Part shown: positions 1-11,715 of the stretch, one piece after another
Layout of the letters: the number at the start of each line of letters is the position of its first letter
Position numbering within the stretch: position 1 is the stretch's first letter
Assembly (NCBI GenBank): GCA_963575745.1
Contig: CAUYUJ010022082.1
Coordinates: forward strand, 238,501 to 302,500
Length of the DNA stretch: 64,000 nucleotides
Source of the DNA: Prorocentrum cordatum
Taxonomy: Eukaryota > Sar > Dinophyceae > Prorocentrales > Prorocentraceae
Direction: 5' to 3'
Program-made: the position numbers and the translations under genes
Notes under the pieces: generated by a model
Databases searched by the model: none
Told to the model about the DNA's origin: nothing
What the model saw: the letters and a program-made list of their open reading frames with translations, nothing else

Positions 1-3000
1 AATGAGGGAGACGCCTGTAAGGGCGGGATCCGCTACCCCTACCCAACTCTTCCTCTGCACGAAGCTGCGACATGGGTGCCAGGATTGCTCATAATGATTG
101 GGTGTGTTATGCAGCACAGCTTTGCTTCTCTTCCCGTCGTGGAGCGATCGACGGTTTTAGCTAGCCTCGGCTCGTACGTTTCGCTAAATCCATTGGACCA
201 CGCATCGCAAAGCACCACTCCAACGCACAAGTTCAAAAACCCGATTAGGGCGAGCACACGCCTTATCCGCCTTGCCTTCATGGTCGCCGCCATTCCACCA
301 GAGCTCGAACCCACGACTGTGACGAACAGAGCAACGAGCACCAAGTCTTTGTGCAGCACGTACAGTACCAACCATTGGACACTGTCTAATCCGATGGAGT
401 CGAGCACCAATGGCCCCACTTTTACGAGTGAGACGAGAAGTGCGACGAACACCACGCCTTCGAGCAGCATGTCAAGGACCAACACCTCGGCACTGTACAG
501 CACGAAGGGATCAAACTCGACGACGTTGCGCACCAAAACGGGATCCGGTACCCCAACAGCCGCACATCCAAAACTGAGACGAGCAGTGCAAAGATCACCA
601 CGTCTTCGAGCGGCACATCTGGGACCATCGCGTGCAGCACGATGAGATCGAGCACTACGACGTCGAGCAGCACAATGAGCTCCAGCCCCAGCAGACTCGC
701 ACTCACGAGTGTGACAAACAGTGCAACTAACAACACGTTCTTCAGCAGCACGGCTGTGACCAGCACCTCGACACCGGGGAACGCGACGGAGTTGAGCACC
801 ACGGCGCTGGACATCCAGCATCAACAGCCTCACATTTACGCGGGAGACGAGCATTGCGATGAGTCCCATGCCTTCGAGCAGCACGTCAGGGACCGCCACC
901 TTGACTCTGAGGACGGCATCAATCCCAACGACACTGCGCATCAAGACGAGACCCAGCAACAGCAACCTCACATCTACGAGCGAGACGAGCATTGTAACGA
1001 GTATCACGGTGATGACGGTTTGGAGCACCACGCCCAGAGCCATTGTGACGCCGTATAGTATAGCACGATGCAATCGAGCAATGCGACGTCGAGTACGACA
1101 GGATACAGCTCCAGCAGCTACATTCCTACAAGAGAGACGACGGTGCATCAAGCACGACGTCTTGCAGCAGCACGTCTGCGACCGATTCTGAGGCAACGCG
1201 AAGAAGTCGAGTACCACGAGGTTGGGCAGCATGACTGGACCCAGCACCACGTCTTTCAACAGCACGTGTGTCATCAGCACCTCGACACTGAGCGATGAGA
1301 GGGAGTGGAGCACCACAGCGTCGAACAGTACGGCGGGAGCCAGCACCAACACCCCCACATTCAGGAGTGTGACTTGCGGCGCAACGAGGTCCATGGCCAG
1401 CCCACCAGGGCTCGCGCACATTGGCACCAGCAGCCTCGCACCCACGACTGCGATGAGCAGCCGTGACCGGCTTCGGGACACCACGCAGCACGACGGAGTC
1501 GAGTACCACCACGACGTGCAGTGCTGCGGGATCCAGCATCAGCAGCCTCACACCGAGTGGGGCAGGCAGGGCATGGAACACCACGCCGGCCAACAACTCA
1601 TCTGTCACCAGCGCCTTGACACCAAGAAACGCGACGGAGCTGAGCACCACGACGCTGCGCAGTACGACGGGATCCTGCACCAATGGCCTCACTACGAGCA
1701 AGACGACCAGTACAGCAACCACAACGACTGTCAGCAGCACGCCAGGGACCAGCACCTCGACACGGAGCAGCACGGCGAGACCAAGCATCATGACGTTGCG
1801 CACCAAGGCGGTAACCAGTACCACCAGCCTCACACCTTCGAGCAAGACGAACAGTGCAACAAGACTGGATTTAGCATCAGCAGTTCCACATCACAACCAC
1901 GAGTGAGACGACCAGGCTCACATGTATCACGAATTCGAACAACACGTCCAGGACCATAGTGACACCGCGTAGCACGACGAAATTGGCCACTACAATGTCG
2001 AGCAACACGAAGGGATCCAGCCTCAACAACCTTGCACATACGAGTGAGATGACCGGTGCATCGAACATCACGTCCTTCAGCAGCACGTCTGCGACCAGTA
2101 CCTTTGCACTCAACAGCGCGACGGAGTCGAGTACCACGGCGTCGGGCAGCACGACAGAGTCCAGAACGACCGCGTCTTTCAGAAGCATGTCGGCCACCAG
2201 CGCCTCGACACTGAGCAGCCAGGGGATGGAGCACCACAGCGTCGAACAGTACGGCGGGAGACAGCATCAACGCTCTCAGCCTTACGAGTGTGACGGTCAG
2301 TGCAGCGAGGCCCATGGCCAGCCCGCTAGGGCTCGCGCACATGGGCACCAGCAGCCTCGCAACCACGACTGCGACGAGCAGTGCTACGAGCAATACGTCC
2401 TCCAGCAGCACCTACGCGAGAAACAGTCGCGCACTCATGATCGGCACGATCAGTACAATGAGCATCACGCTTTCGAGCGACACACCTGAGACCATTGAGA
2501 CACTGTGCAGCACGACGAACTCGAGCACGATGTACGTGACCAGCCCCCTCGACATTGAGGAGCAGCAGCGGGCCTAGCATCACGACGTGAGCTGTACCAC
2601 CCTCAGTGCGCGACGAGACGGCACGTCGAGCTGCGTGACGGGACAGCTCGTTGTCCATCACGGCGTCGAAAAGGCGACGGGACGGCACGGGACGCATATG
2701 GAGGCGGAAGGCCACCAGGACCCCGGGCTCGACCACACTGAACGTAGCTCAGCCCCTGCTATTCCGTTTACGCCCTTTCCACGTGTGAGAACGCACGAGG
2801 CGACGATACCTCTGGAGGCGGAAGGCCACCAGGGCCCCGCCCCAGTCGCCAGGTCGCCCAATAGTAGCACGACGGGACCCTGCACCAACAGCCTCACAGC
2901 CACGAGTGAGACGAGCAGTGCATGAAGCACGTCCCAGAGTCGAGCAACCCAACACCGAACAGAAGAACGGGATCGAGCAACACGGCGTGGCGCACCACGA

Positions 3001-3650
3001 CGGGACTCAGTTCCAGCAATCTCACATCTACGAGCGAAGGGAGCAATGCAAAGAGCACCATGTCCGTAAACAGCTCATCTGCGACTAGCACCTCGACGCC
3101 GAACAACAATAGCGAACCGAGCAATACGACGTTGAGCAGTGCGACGGGACGGCACGGCAACGCCAGCGCGACTACGTTGAGCACCATGGAGGTGAGCGCG
3201 GGACGGCTCGGCACGTTGAGACGCTGCACGATGTCCACCACGACGGCGGGAATGCGACGGGACGGCACGCGATGCCCCTGGACGCGGGGAGCAACCAGGA
3301 ACCCGCCCCAGGCGTCAGGCCGAGCACCTCGCAAACTACACGGGGGGTACGACCACCCAGAACGTGGCTCATCCCCCAGCGTCCCTCCCTGGCCCTCCCC
3401 GCCGCCTGGAAGGCACAAGGCGACTATGCCCTCTGCAGGTGGGCGACAACAAGGTCCCCGCCCCGGGAGCATCCGACCGAAGTACGGGCGCCCAAACTTG
3501 ATGGGCTGGATGGTGCAGCCGCACATCCAGACCCTCAACACCAGAGCAGCCCGCCCACCCGCCACCGGGCGAGGACTGGGCGGCAAAAGGTCACGTGTAC
3601 AGCTCACGCCAAGCTGCCAACCCAACTGCAAGTGACGAGACCCGGGTGAA
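1..3650 (+). repeat. Degenerate Ser/Thr-coding tandem array (unit about 130-140 bp)
   Basis: Imperfect repeats run through the whole stretch. Recurrent words are agcacctcgacactgagcag, gcgacggagtcgagcaccac, cgacgttgcgcagtacgac, cagcctcacatctacgag and acgtccttcagcagcacg; equivalent words recur about every 130-140 bp (for example at about 1,525, 1,664 and 1,789). Read in the plus frames, the unit gives Ser/Thr-rich peptide of the kind STSTLSSATESSTTTL. The frame is kept only for short runs (76-645, 1,463-1,906) and then shifts, so no intact protein remains. GC-rich blocks at 2,690-2,860 and 3,260-3,480 share a phrase (ggaggcggaaggccaccagg and related) and look like inserted spacers. Probably the decayed remains of a Ser/Thr-rich repeat protein gene or pseudogene satellite (inference). 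Open frames on the minus strand are shadows of the repeat. Confidence 0.75.
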
Positions 3651-4570
3651 GGCAACACAGCCCCACAGCCTCAGCATTACCTCTAGTGGGTGAAGGTAAC
3701 CTGTATCGGACTGACGCCAGTACAGGCCACCGTGCGGAGTCGCGCCACGCAACGCCGCACGGCCGCCACTCATTCGGTTGACCCCGACCGGCGGACCGCC
3801 TGCACTACCAGCATCACGACGCTGCATCAGAGTACTGCCAGACTTGGTTCTACTCTGCGTAGCACCCAGAAACAGCCAGGACTCCGCCTTGACAGACTCC
3901 AAAGAGCACATGCCGCCTGGATCGACCTCCATAAGGCCCGATCGCCGCCTCGGGCCCTCTCCCCAGGCAAGCCCCAGGTGCGCTTCGCTGCTCACCGATA
4001 GCACACTAGTGCTAATTTTCTCAAATTCTCAACGCGTTGCGTACAGCTGGCAACGGTTCCGTAGCCCTAGCACTGGGCCGCCGCGGGGGATTCCACAAAG
4101 TGGCGACTTCACTGTCGCGGGCGCCGGATCACGCATGCCAAAGCGTGTGTGAAGCCGGTGCCTCAGTGCTCACGGGAGTGCAGAAGGGGCGAGTCTCGCC
4201 CTCATCACCACATCCCGTCTTTGGTTTCCAGTCGTGGTCCTCACTGACCGCGCGCCTGGGGGGAGGGTCATCTCCCCACCCCCGCTTCTCACCGCGGCAC
4301 CTCCCGCCTTTCGAGGTAGGCCCGAAGGGAGCTTGTATCCCGGGAGCCTGGAGAGACCCTGTGTCTGAACTGGTGCGCTCTCTCCCTCGCTCTTCCTCTT
4401 CCGTCCTTCACTGGAAAGCGAGGTAACGGCGGAGGACCAGCGAGGCCGGGAGCGACGGCGAGGGGGCGGCGAGGGAACGGCGACGAGGGAACGACGGAAC
4501 GACCAGGAAACGGGAATGAGGGATCGACGACAATAGAGGAACCACAAACTGCATGAATACCAACTGTTGG
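3651..4570. other. Intergenic, no gene recognised
   Basis: Open frames here are short, overlap on both strands and have no recognisable domain. No tandem structure was seen. Confidence 0.5.
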
Positions 4571-4687
4571 AGGCCCGCGCGGATTGAGCGGATCCGCGCT
4601 AGACCCCCCTCCCTGGCGCGCGGAGCGCGCCCGGAAGCGCCGCCAGGGGGCTCCAGCGCCGATGCGAGAAATCTGCGCTGACCTCTG
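4571..4687 (+). repeat. Foldback element family A, copy 1
   Basis: Near-palindrome. The left arm (gcgcggattgagcggatccgcgctagacccccct) pairs with the right arm (ggctccagcgccgatgcgagaaatctgcgctgacct) around a centre made of ctggcgcgcggagcgcgcc. Four more copies occur at 43,036-43,160, 45,701-45,835, 46,598-46,729 and 50,427-50,551. Confidence 0.8.
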
Positions 4688-5051
4688 AATTGTCATGATA
4701 ATTTTTCCGGAGGCTTATCCACATCCACCGCTTGGGATAAAAAAGTTCGAGAAACGAGGGAGTCAATGTGGACATCTTTGGGTACCCCGGGGGCGCCGAG
4801 GGGACGCATTCATGTGCACTGCCTCCCGAGATCCTCGGAGATCGCTTCCCGGTGTTCCTCAAGCAGTGCCTGCACCAAGGGCTCTCACTTCGCTCCTAGA
4901 GTAATTCAGCGGACGTGGTGCCAACATTCCATCAAATAAGCGGCCACGGGCGCCTCGTTCTTGCCCCGTGCGCTGGCTGTGGGTGCCGAGGTCTCGCCTC
5001 GTGGGCGCCCGCGGGCGCCTCGTGTGCGCGTCGTGGGCGCCCCGTGCTGCC

Positions 5052-5225
5052 AACCGCATACCTCGCACAACTTGCACACCATACCTTCACATAGCTTGTA
5101 CCACATACACTGCACCACCAGACTTGCAAAACACGTATTGCATCAAAGCTGGAACTGAAAGTATCTTGCGTCACGCAGATGGCACACCGAGAGTGCCATG
5201 ACCTACTGGTTGGGGTCCACGCTGG
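5052..5225 (-). repeat. Composite minisatellite family B, copy 1 (short)
   Basis: On the minus strand it begins with the leader cagcgtggaccccaac at about 5,205-5,222. A few degenerate 15-bp units of the type gtgcaagctatgtgg follow. Longer copies lie at 8,262-8,560 (plus) and 29,535-29,850 (minus). Confidence 0.6.
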
Positions 5226-5589
5226 GAAAACCTAGGCACGCACAGACTCCTGGGCTCAGAGAGGGGAGGAGACAAAATTCTACGTGTTCCGCCCATTCTG
5301 GGCATCACGGGGGAGGAGGGCCCTCGTCGACACGGCTGGATCCGCCCCGAAATAAAGATCCTGGCCGAAACGCGCTGCAAGACAGGCCCCAACACTTTCT
5401 GCAGCACTGGTGCAGGCCTCTGCAGCTTGGCCCGCTGTGGAGGTGCGCTCGGCATCTCTTAGATGAGCCTCGCATCCCAGGGTCTGTAAGACGAGGCCAG
5501 AGCTGGGACAAAATCGGACGAGGACAAATCGGGGATCTCTGAGATCCGGCAGATCTGGAGGATGTATCGGGCGCCGTGAGGCGCACGCG

Positions 5590-5760
5590 CGGCCCTCCTC
5601 CCCCTCCTCCTCCTCCTGCTCCTCCTCCCCCTCCTCCTCCTCCTCCTCCTCCTCCTCCTCCTCCTGCTCCTCCTCCTGCTTCTCCTCCGCCTCGCCCTCC
5701 TCCTCCTCCTCCTCCTCGCTCGCCTCTTCTTCCTCATCGCCCTCGTTTGCCTCCACGGAC
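5590..5760. repeat. (CTC)n microsatellite
   Basis: Nearly uninterrupted cctcctcct run with occasional g substitutions. Proline- or glutamate-rich open frames across it are low-complexity artefacts. Confidence 0.9.
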
Positions 5761-6044
5761 TCCGTCCCTCCCATGTATCCCAAATCCTGCCCTCCTGCTT
5801 CGTACCATCCTCTACTCCTCCTCATGCCTCCTCTTCGCTCCTCCCCCCTTCATGGGGAAAAGGCCTCCTCCGGCTCCCGGTCTACCCCCTCCCCTTCTCG
5901 TCCTCCCCCTCCTCCCCCTCGTAAAAACACCCTCAAGCGTATTGGTGGGGCGATCCCGGCGTTTCGTCTGAGTGACAGCGTGAGGAAACATGCTGTCACT
6001 CGGCGTAATTGTCCTACAGCGTGAGAAATCGCATATTCATTCGC

Positions 6045-6360
6045 AGCCGTTGTAAACATGGGGCTCTCGCCTTCGCGCCGCGCGCAATCGTCTTCAGTGC
6101 TTACAACCATGCCGCTGCTGCAGGACGGACAGTGTTCGAAATGTCAGTCTGGCCCTAGCGTTAAGCACACTCGCCTTCACGGCTTCCAAATGTTACGTGG
6201 GTGGAGCGTGTCATGATGACAACACGTCGCCCTGGCCTTAGCGCCCAGCACATTCGTCTTAACAGCCCCCGGACTTTGATGGATAAATTGGGGTGGCTCT
6301 CAAAAGGTGGCTATCGCCTGAGGGCCGCGCACATACAGATCCGCGGAAGAAGGGCGGCAA
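6045..6360 (+). repeat. Degenerate copies of the 81-bp intron repeat
   Basis: gtaaacatggggctctcgcc followed by ttcgcgccgcgcgcaatcg matches the 81-bp repeat at 51,130-51,525. Weaker copies follow at about 6,150-6,190, 6,235-6,270 and 6,290-6,340 (ggtggctatcgcctgagggc). Confidence 0.55.
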
Positions 6361-6374
6361 CATGATACCATCTC

Positions 6375-6850
6375 TGCCTCCCTCCCTCCTCCTCGTCCCC
6401 CTTGCTCCTCGTCCCCCTTTTCCCTCCTGCTCTTCCTTCACCTTCTCCATCCATCCTCCCTCCCTCCTCCTAGGCGGAGGGGCCCGCGGGGGGGGCTCCC
6501 TCCCCATCCTCCTCCCTCCCTCCCTTCGTCCCTCCCTTCCTCGTCCTCCTCCTCCTCCTCCTCCTTCTCCTCCTGATCCTCCTGCTCCTTCCCCTCCTCC
6601 TCCTCCTTCTCCTCCTCATACTCCTCGTTCTCCTCCTCCTCTTCCATCTCACGCTCCTCACTCCGCCTCACATCCCGCCTTTCCTCTATTCCTCCTCTTC
6701 CTCACAACTCCCACCTCCCTGCCGCCCGCCCCCTCCCCCTCTCCCCTCCTCTATCCCCCTCTCCCCTCCTCCTCCCTTTTTCCTCCTCCTTCTCCTGCTC
6801 CTGCTCCTCCTCCTCCCCCTCCTCACTCTTCCTCTCTCTTCCCCCTTTTA
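6375..6850. repeat. Pyrimidine-rich (CCT)n tract
   Basis: About 475 bp of almost pure C/T on the plus strand with cctcctcctcc cores. The open frames across it are compositional. Confidence 0.85.
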
Positions 6851-7029
6851 ACAATTATGCACTATGCATACTACTCTCCTCTCTCCCCGGGTGGCGTCCG
6901 GGAAATACTCAGCACCCCTCTGCGTGCTGTTCTTTACACACAGGATCCCCAGGAAACGGGTTTGTGCTTGGGGTTGTTTTCAACATGCTGCTCTCGCTGA
7001 AGCGCTGGCCTCCTCTCCGGACTACCGCT

Positions 7030-7095
7030 CGTTCCGAATCGTGCTCCCGCTGCAGCGCTGGTCGTTCCGAATCGTGCTCCCGCTGCAGCGCTGGC
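7030..7095 (+). repeat. 33-bp perfect tandem duplication
   Basis: The unit starting gttccgaatcgtgctcccgc occurs twice back to back. No gene is seen around it (6,850-7,690). Confidence 0.8.
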
Positions 7096-7689
7096 GTCAT
7101 TATTTCCAGCGCCATGCCACGGCATGGTCTTCGGTCCTTCCAAATCGGCCCCAACATCTAGAAGATGCCTCCCCCGAAACAACCATCGGATGTAAATGCA
7201 CATTCGGTGTCGATTCGTTGATGTTCAACGACATGCTATGCCATGTAATGCTATGCCATGCTACGACATCCGAGTGTGCAAATAGATAGGATATCTAGGC
7301 CATGGAAAGGGATGTGGGGGAGGGGTAGAACGTCAGATCTGACGCGAGCGCACCTAGCTTGCCCCTCTCCCCCTCCCCCCTCCCCCCTTTTCGTCAGGGG
7401 GGGGAGGGGAGGCGGCGGCCTCGAGGAAGAGCCCGAGCACCCGCTCCAGGGTCAGCCGCGGCTCCGCAGCCGCCAGCCTCGCCGCCGCTTCGGGGGGCGG
7501 AAAGCCCGATGCTTTCACTCGAGGAGGAGGATCCGATGAGATATGGTTTGTCGACGAGACATCGGGGCGGCAACCCGTAACTTGGTTTAGAGGTTATTCG
7601 GTCTCTGCCAAGATCAAACGGGCAATTGCGGTATCCCCAATTGGCTGATCGCGACGAGGGTGATGCGGACAACAAGCCCGCCCGCTATG

Positions 7690-7870
7690 GCCCCGCCCGC
7701 CCGATCCTCCCATTAGGGTCCCGCCCACCCGACTCGCCCGTTAGGGTCCCGCCCGCCCAACCCTCCCACTAATTATGGTCCCGCCCGCCCGACCCGCCCG
7801 TTCAGGTCCTGCCCGCCCGACCAATCCAAAAGGGTCCCGCCCACCCGGCCCGCCCATTAGGGTCACGCCC
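7690..7870 (+). repeat. About 30-bp minisatellite
   Basis: Repeats of the pattern ttagggtcccgcccgcccga with variants cccattagggt and cccgttagggt, about six copies. Confidence 0.75.
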
Positions 7871-7874
7871 GACA

Positions 7875-7905
<31 letters not shown>

Positions 7906-8155
7906 TGGCGGCGACGACGACGATGACGACGACGACCACGACGACGACAGCAACGAAGACGACGACAACAACGACCAGCGCCCCGGCGGAACCAGCCCCC
8001 GCGAAACCAACCCCGGCGCAAGCAGCCGTCGGCGACACCAGCCCGCGCGAAACCAGCAGTCGGCGAAAACAGCCCTGGCGAAACCTGCCCGGCGAAACCT
8101 GCACAGCGAAACCAGCCCCGGCGAAACCAGCGCCAGCGAAACCAGCCCATGCTCA
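7871..8155 (+). repeat. (GAC)n followed by a 13-15-bp minisatellite
   Basis: gacgacgac runs at 7,871-7,975, then degenerate units of the type cggcgaaaccagccc to 8,155. Confidence 0.8.
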
Positions 8156-8261
8156 GACGCCGCGGGCTTTTTAACCGGAAGCAGCACGTTTCCGCCAAGC
8201 AAGCGGCCTTCCCACAGGAAAGCGCACGCGCGTTTCTCAAGTCAGGCAGCCTTTTATTTAT

Positions 8262-8560
8262 TTGTCAGCGTGGACCCCAAACTGTGAGTTGTTGCACCCT
8301 GGTGGTGCAAGCTAGGTGGAGCAGGCTACGGGGCGCAAGCCATGTGGTTCAAACTATGCTGTGCAGGGTGTGTGGTGCAAGGTCATGTCGTGCAAACTAT
8401 GTACCGCAAGCTATGTCATGCAGACTATGTGGAGCCGTGGTGCAGTCTATGTGGGGCAAGCTATTGGGCTACGGCGTACAAGGTGCAAGCTCTGTGGTGC
8501 AAGCTATGTGACGAAAGCTTTGTGGTGGAAGTTATGGGGGGGCAACCTGTGTGGTGCAGC
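8262..8560 (+). repeat. Composite minisatellite family B, copy 2
   Basis: The leader cagcgtggaccccaaactgt is followed by about 18 degenerate 15-bp units of the type gtgcaagctatgtgg. The same leader and unit occur inverted at 29,535-29,850 and, shorter, at 5,052-5,225. Confidence 0.75.
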
Positions 8561-8904
8561 CAGCGGACGAGACGGCAACACGAAGGCAACGCACGAAGTG
8601 CCCACGCATCGTCCACGGGCAGCCTCCGGGCAAAATTCCTGAAGAACCTACCAGACGCAAACCACGCGGCACACACTATGCGGCGTGATGAACTCTGACC
8701 GCATCCGCTCGCGATCGCTTCCACTGCTCGCGCAAACATCCCACCTACCCGCGACTCGTTATCAAAACTCCATCCATAGAGCTAAGCGGCGATCGGACCC
8801 AAGTCATGCAGATCCATGACGTGGGTAAGGGTACGTTGGTTTCGCGACAAGCAACTTGACGACACACAAGGGGCCAATTCGCGACACAAAAACGCGAAAA
8901 CGGG

Positions 8905-9165
8905 AGGCGCCGCCTCCCGCTTTCGCCTCCCGCTTCCCGCTTTCGCCTTCGCCCCCCCCGCTTTCGCCGTTGCCCGCGCTCTCGGCGAAAGAAGGAGGCG
9001 AAGGGTAAAGCAGGAGCGAATATCGGGGGCGGAAGCGGGAGGCGAAAGCGGGGGGCGAAAGCGGGAGGCGAAAGCGAGAGGCAAAGGCGAGAGGCGAAGG
9101 CGAAAGCGGGAGGCGAAGGCGGGAGGCGAAAGCGGGGGGCGAAGCGGGAGGCGAAAGCGGATTCC
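8905..9165. repeat. 13-bp minisatellite in two orientations
   Basis: cgcctcccgctttcgcctcc runs at 8,905-8,970 and its complement gggaggcgaaagcgggaggc at 9,025-9,165, so the block can fold into a large hairpin. Confidence 0.8.
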
Positions 9166-9309
9166 ATCCCACTTTCGGCGGTTGATGCTTGTCGTGAACT
9201 TGTCTCCATCTTGTCGTGGTTGGGTCCCTCATTTTAGTGTATGGGTCCTCCTTGTCGTGTTTGGGTCCTCCCTTTGACGTCGGCGGGAAAATGATGACAA
9301 ACGACATCG

Positions 9310-9645
9310 GTGCCGACGACAATGATGATGACGACGACGATGATCATGGTGATGATGATGATGCTGATGATAATGACGGCGATGATGACGATGACGACGA
9401 TGATGACGATGATGATGATAATGATGGCGGTGGCGAAGATGTCCCAGACATTGGAGAGCAGGCCGCGAGCGCTCCGATTCCGATGGGGCACACGGGGAGG
9501 CGAGCACGGACGGCGGCCGCCGCGCCCGCGCGTGCGCGCGGCCACGGTGGCGACGCTGACGAGGGCAACGACAACGACGACGACAATGATGACGACGGTG
9601 GTGATGACAACGACAACGATCGTGACGAGAATGATACGTAAGGAT
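9310..9645. repeat. Two (GAT/GAC)n trinucleotide tracts
   Basis: gatgatgacgacgatgatga runs at 9,310-9,425 and gacaacgacgacgacaatga runs at 9,540-9,640. Asp-rich and Val-rich open frames here are repeat shadows. Confidence 0.85.
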
Positions 9646-10009
9646 TGCAATTGCGAGCGCCCGCGTACAGACGTTCAGAACGTCCGCTCTGCTTGTAGCT
9701 GGAAGACAGCTGGTATGTTGGGTTTCTGGTGCGTTTGGACACCTGTGTTGAAATGACCAGCGGCCTCCTGGGGCCCTGGGGCATCGGCTGCAACGGCTGT
9801 GGATAAGTACGTATAAGATACTATCATAAGTAATTCAAGCCAACGAAGGAAGCCTCTTTTTGGCCCTAGAGCGCCTGGGTGCACGAAGAGAGATCGATGA
9901 ACAGCCATGGACAAATCTATAGAACAACGGATCCCTTCCGAGCCCGACCTGCTCGTTACTTCCGCGTCTCGACTGTATACGGTCAGAAACTTTAGCTTCG
10001 CGTATCGCG

Positions 10010-10185
10010 GCCGAGGCCCCTGCGACCCGCTGCCCTGCGAGCCGCCAACGTGTCGCTCCGCTCCGTGGGGCTGGAGGCTGGGAAGAGCTCGGGACGTTGA
10101 CACTCGGGGACTGGGACTCGGTGAGCGTGCCGTGCAGAAGCGTGGTGGGCCAGAACAGGCGATGCGGCAAGCTACGCAAGCGTTC
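10010..10185 (+). repeat. Dispersed foldback family C, copy 1 (degenerate)
   Basis: Shares gaggcccctgcgac, cgtgtcgctcc, gggacgttga and gtgggccagaac, in the same order, with 33,520-33,735 and 43,590-43,765. Confidence 0.6.
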
Positions 10186-10865
10186 CTGACCGTAAGCTGC
10201 CCCCGAAGCCGAAACTTAGACGTACGTCATGCGTACCGTCTCGGGAGCCGAGGCACCCTGGGGCCTGGGGACCCAAGGATGCAGCGAAACCACGCCCGAA
10301 CCCGAACCCAAACTGTTCCTTGCAATTGGGAGTTCCAGAACGGTGCGGTTACAGACCGCGCGGTGGCCGCGGAATCCCCAACGATCTCACCGCACGGTTT
10401 TGGGGCCTCGGAGGCCCCAGATGCCGGAGACGTCCTCGGAGAAGGGCCCAGGTCCTACAAGCGTGCGGCCACCCCAAATCCCCACTGACTCACCAGACGG
10501 TGTGGTCACCGCACCGTTCGGGGGACCCCGACACGAGCTCCCGCCTCGGTAGGGCCACATGCGGGGGGCAACTCGATCCTCCTCACCTGCCGCCGACAAT
10601 GTGGGTCTCGAGGTGCTCTTTCCCTCTTCTCGGCCTGCATGCTGCAGCACGCAGGCCCGCTGACGCTTCAGGGGATCATCGCCTCGCAGCCTGCCGAGGG
10701 GCCCATGCACCCGAGCATGTTCGTGCAACTGCGTCAGTGCGTCCCCTTCCCTGCTGCCGCAGGAGGGGGCGGGGGGGGGGCGGCCTCCGGCGTATGCGGT
10801 CCAGAGCGGGGGCCGCCACCTGAGGCCTCGGCAGGCCTGGCGCAACAGGGGCACCTCGGCGAGAG
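10186..10865. other. Intergenic, no gene recognised
   Basis: GC-rich. It contains the phrase cactgactcaccagacggtg, which recurs in variant form near 41,955. No supported coding region. Confidence 0.45.
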
Positions 10866-10975
10866 GGCACGGGCAGCGCGGAGGGGGCTGAGGAGGAGGA
10901 GGAGGGAGGAGGAGGAGGAAGGAGGAGGAGGAGGAGGAAGGAGGAGGAGGAGGAAGAAGCGGCCAGATGAGGTGG
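10866..10975. repeat. (GGA)n microsatellite
   Basis: gaggaggaggaggaaggagg runs. Confidence 0.85.
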
Positions 10976-11029
10976 AAGGGTGAAATGTGAAGGCCGAAAG
11001 CTAGAAATGGGACTTTGGATGTCATCAGC

Positions 11030-11530
11030 TGTTGGTGGATGGCTGAAGTCGGAAGCTGGAAGCTGGATGCCGGTCAGGTGGGGTGGAAAGTCGATAGGTG
11101 GAGGTCGAAAGCTGGAAGTGTAAGAATAGGAGTCGAAAACTCCTGGTGGGTGGTGGGAGTGGGAACTTGCAGCGTGAGGTCAGTGAAATGAGGTGGGAAA
11201 TCGATAGGTGGAGGTCGAAAATTGGACGTGGAAGATTTGGAATCGACATCGGTTGGATAGATGGTGGGAGTCGGAAGTTGCAAGCTGGAGGTCGGTCGGG
11301 TGGGTGGGGGAGTCGACAGGTGGAGATCTAAAGCTGGAAATGAACGATTGGGAATCGACAGCTGATGGATGATGGTGGGACTCGGAACTTGGAAAGTGGA
11401 GGTCGGTTATGTGGGGTGGGAAGTCGAGAAGTGGAGGTCGAAAGCTGGAGGTGGGAGATTGGGGAACGACTGCTGATGGTGGATGGTGGGAGTAGGGAAC
11501 TGGAAGCTGGAGGTTGGTCAGGCAATGGCG
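11030..11530 (+). repeat. About 110-bp tandem repeat, 4-5 copies
   Basis: The recurrent order is: aagctggaggtcggtc, gggtggggtgggaagtcga, aggtggaggtcgaaagctgg, gattgggaatcgaca, ggtggatggtgggagtcgga. The last phrase recurs near 11,150, 11,262, 11,380 and 11,485. Confidence 0.75.
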
Positions 11531-11715
11531 AAGCTGGGCGCCGGCATGGTGGAGCCAACAATCAATGTGAAAGTCCGGAGCTGGAGGTGCCAGACCGTCT
11601 GGGGCGCTGCGATCTTGTTCCAAAGTTCTGTTGCGGCAGTATCCTATATATCACCTATATGCACGAACCCATTACCCTTGTGACTCTCTGCATGGCATCG
11701 GACGTCGTCGATCCA

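Noticed and set aside
5280-5825. Glu-rich 181-aa ORF and Pro-rich ORFs
   Set aside because: (CTC)n microsatellite.
7690-7870. TTAGGGT words as a telomeric array
   Set aside because: They are part of a longer 30-bp unit dominated by cccgcccgcccga; there is no tandem TTTAGGG.
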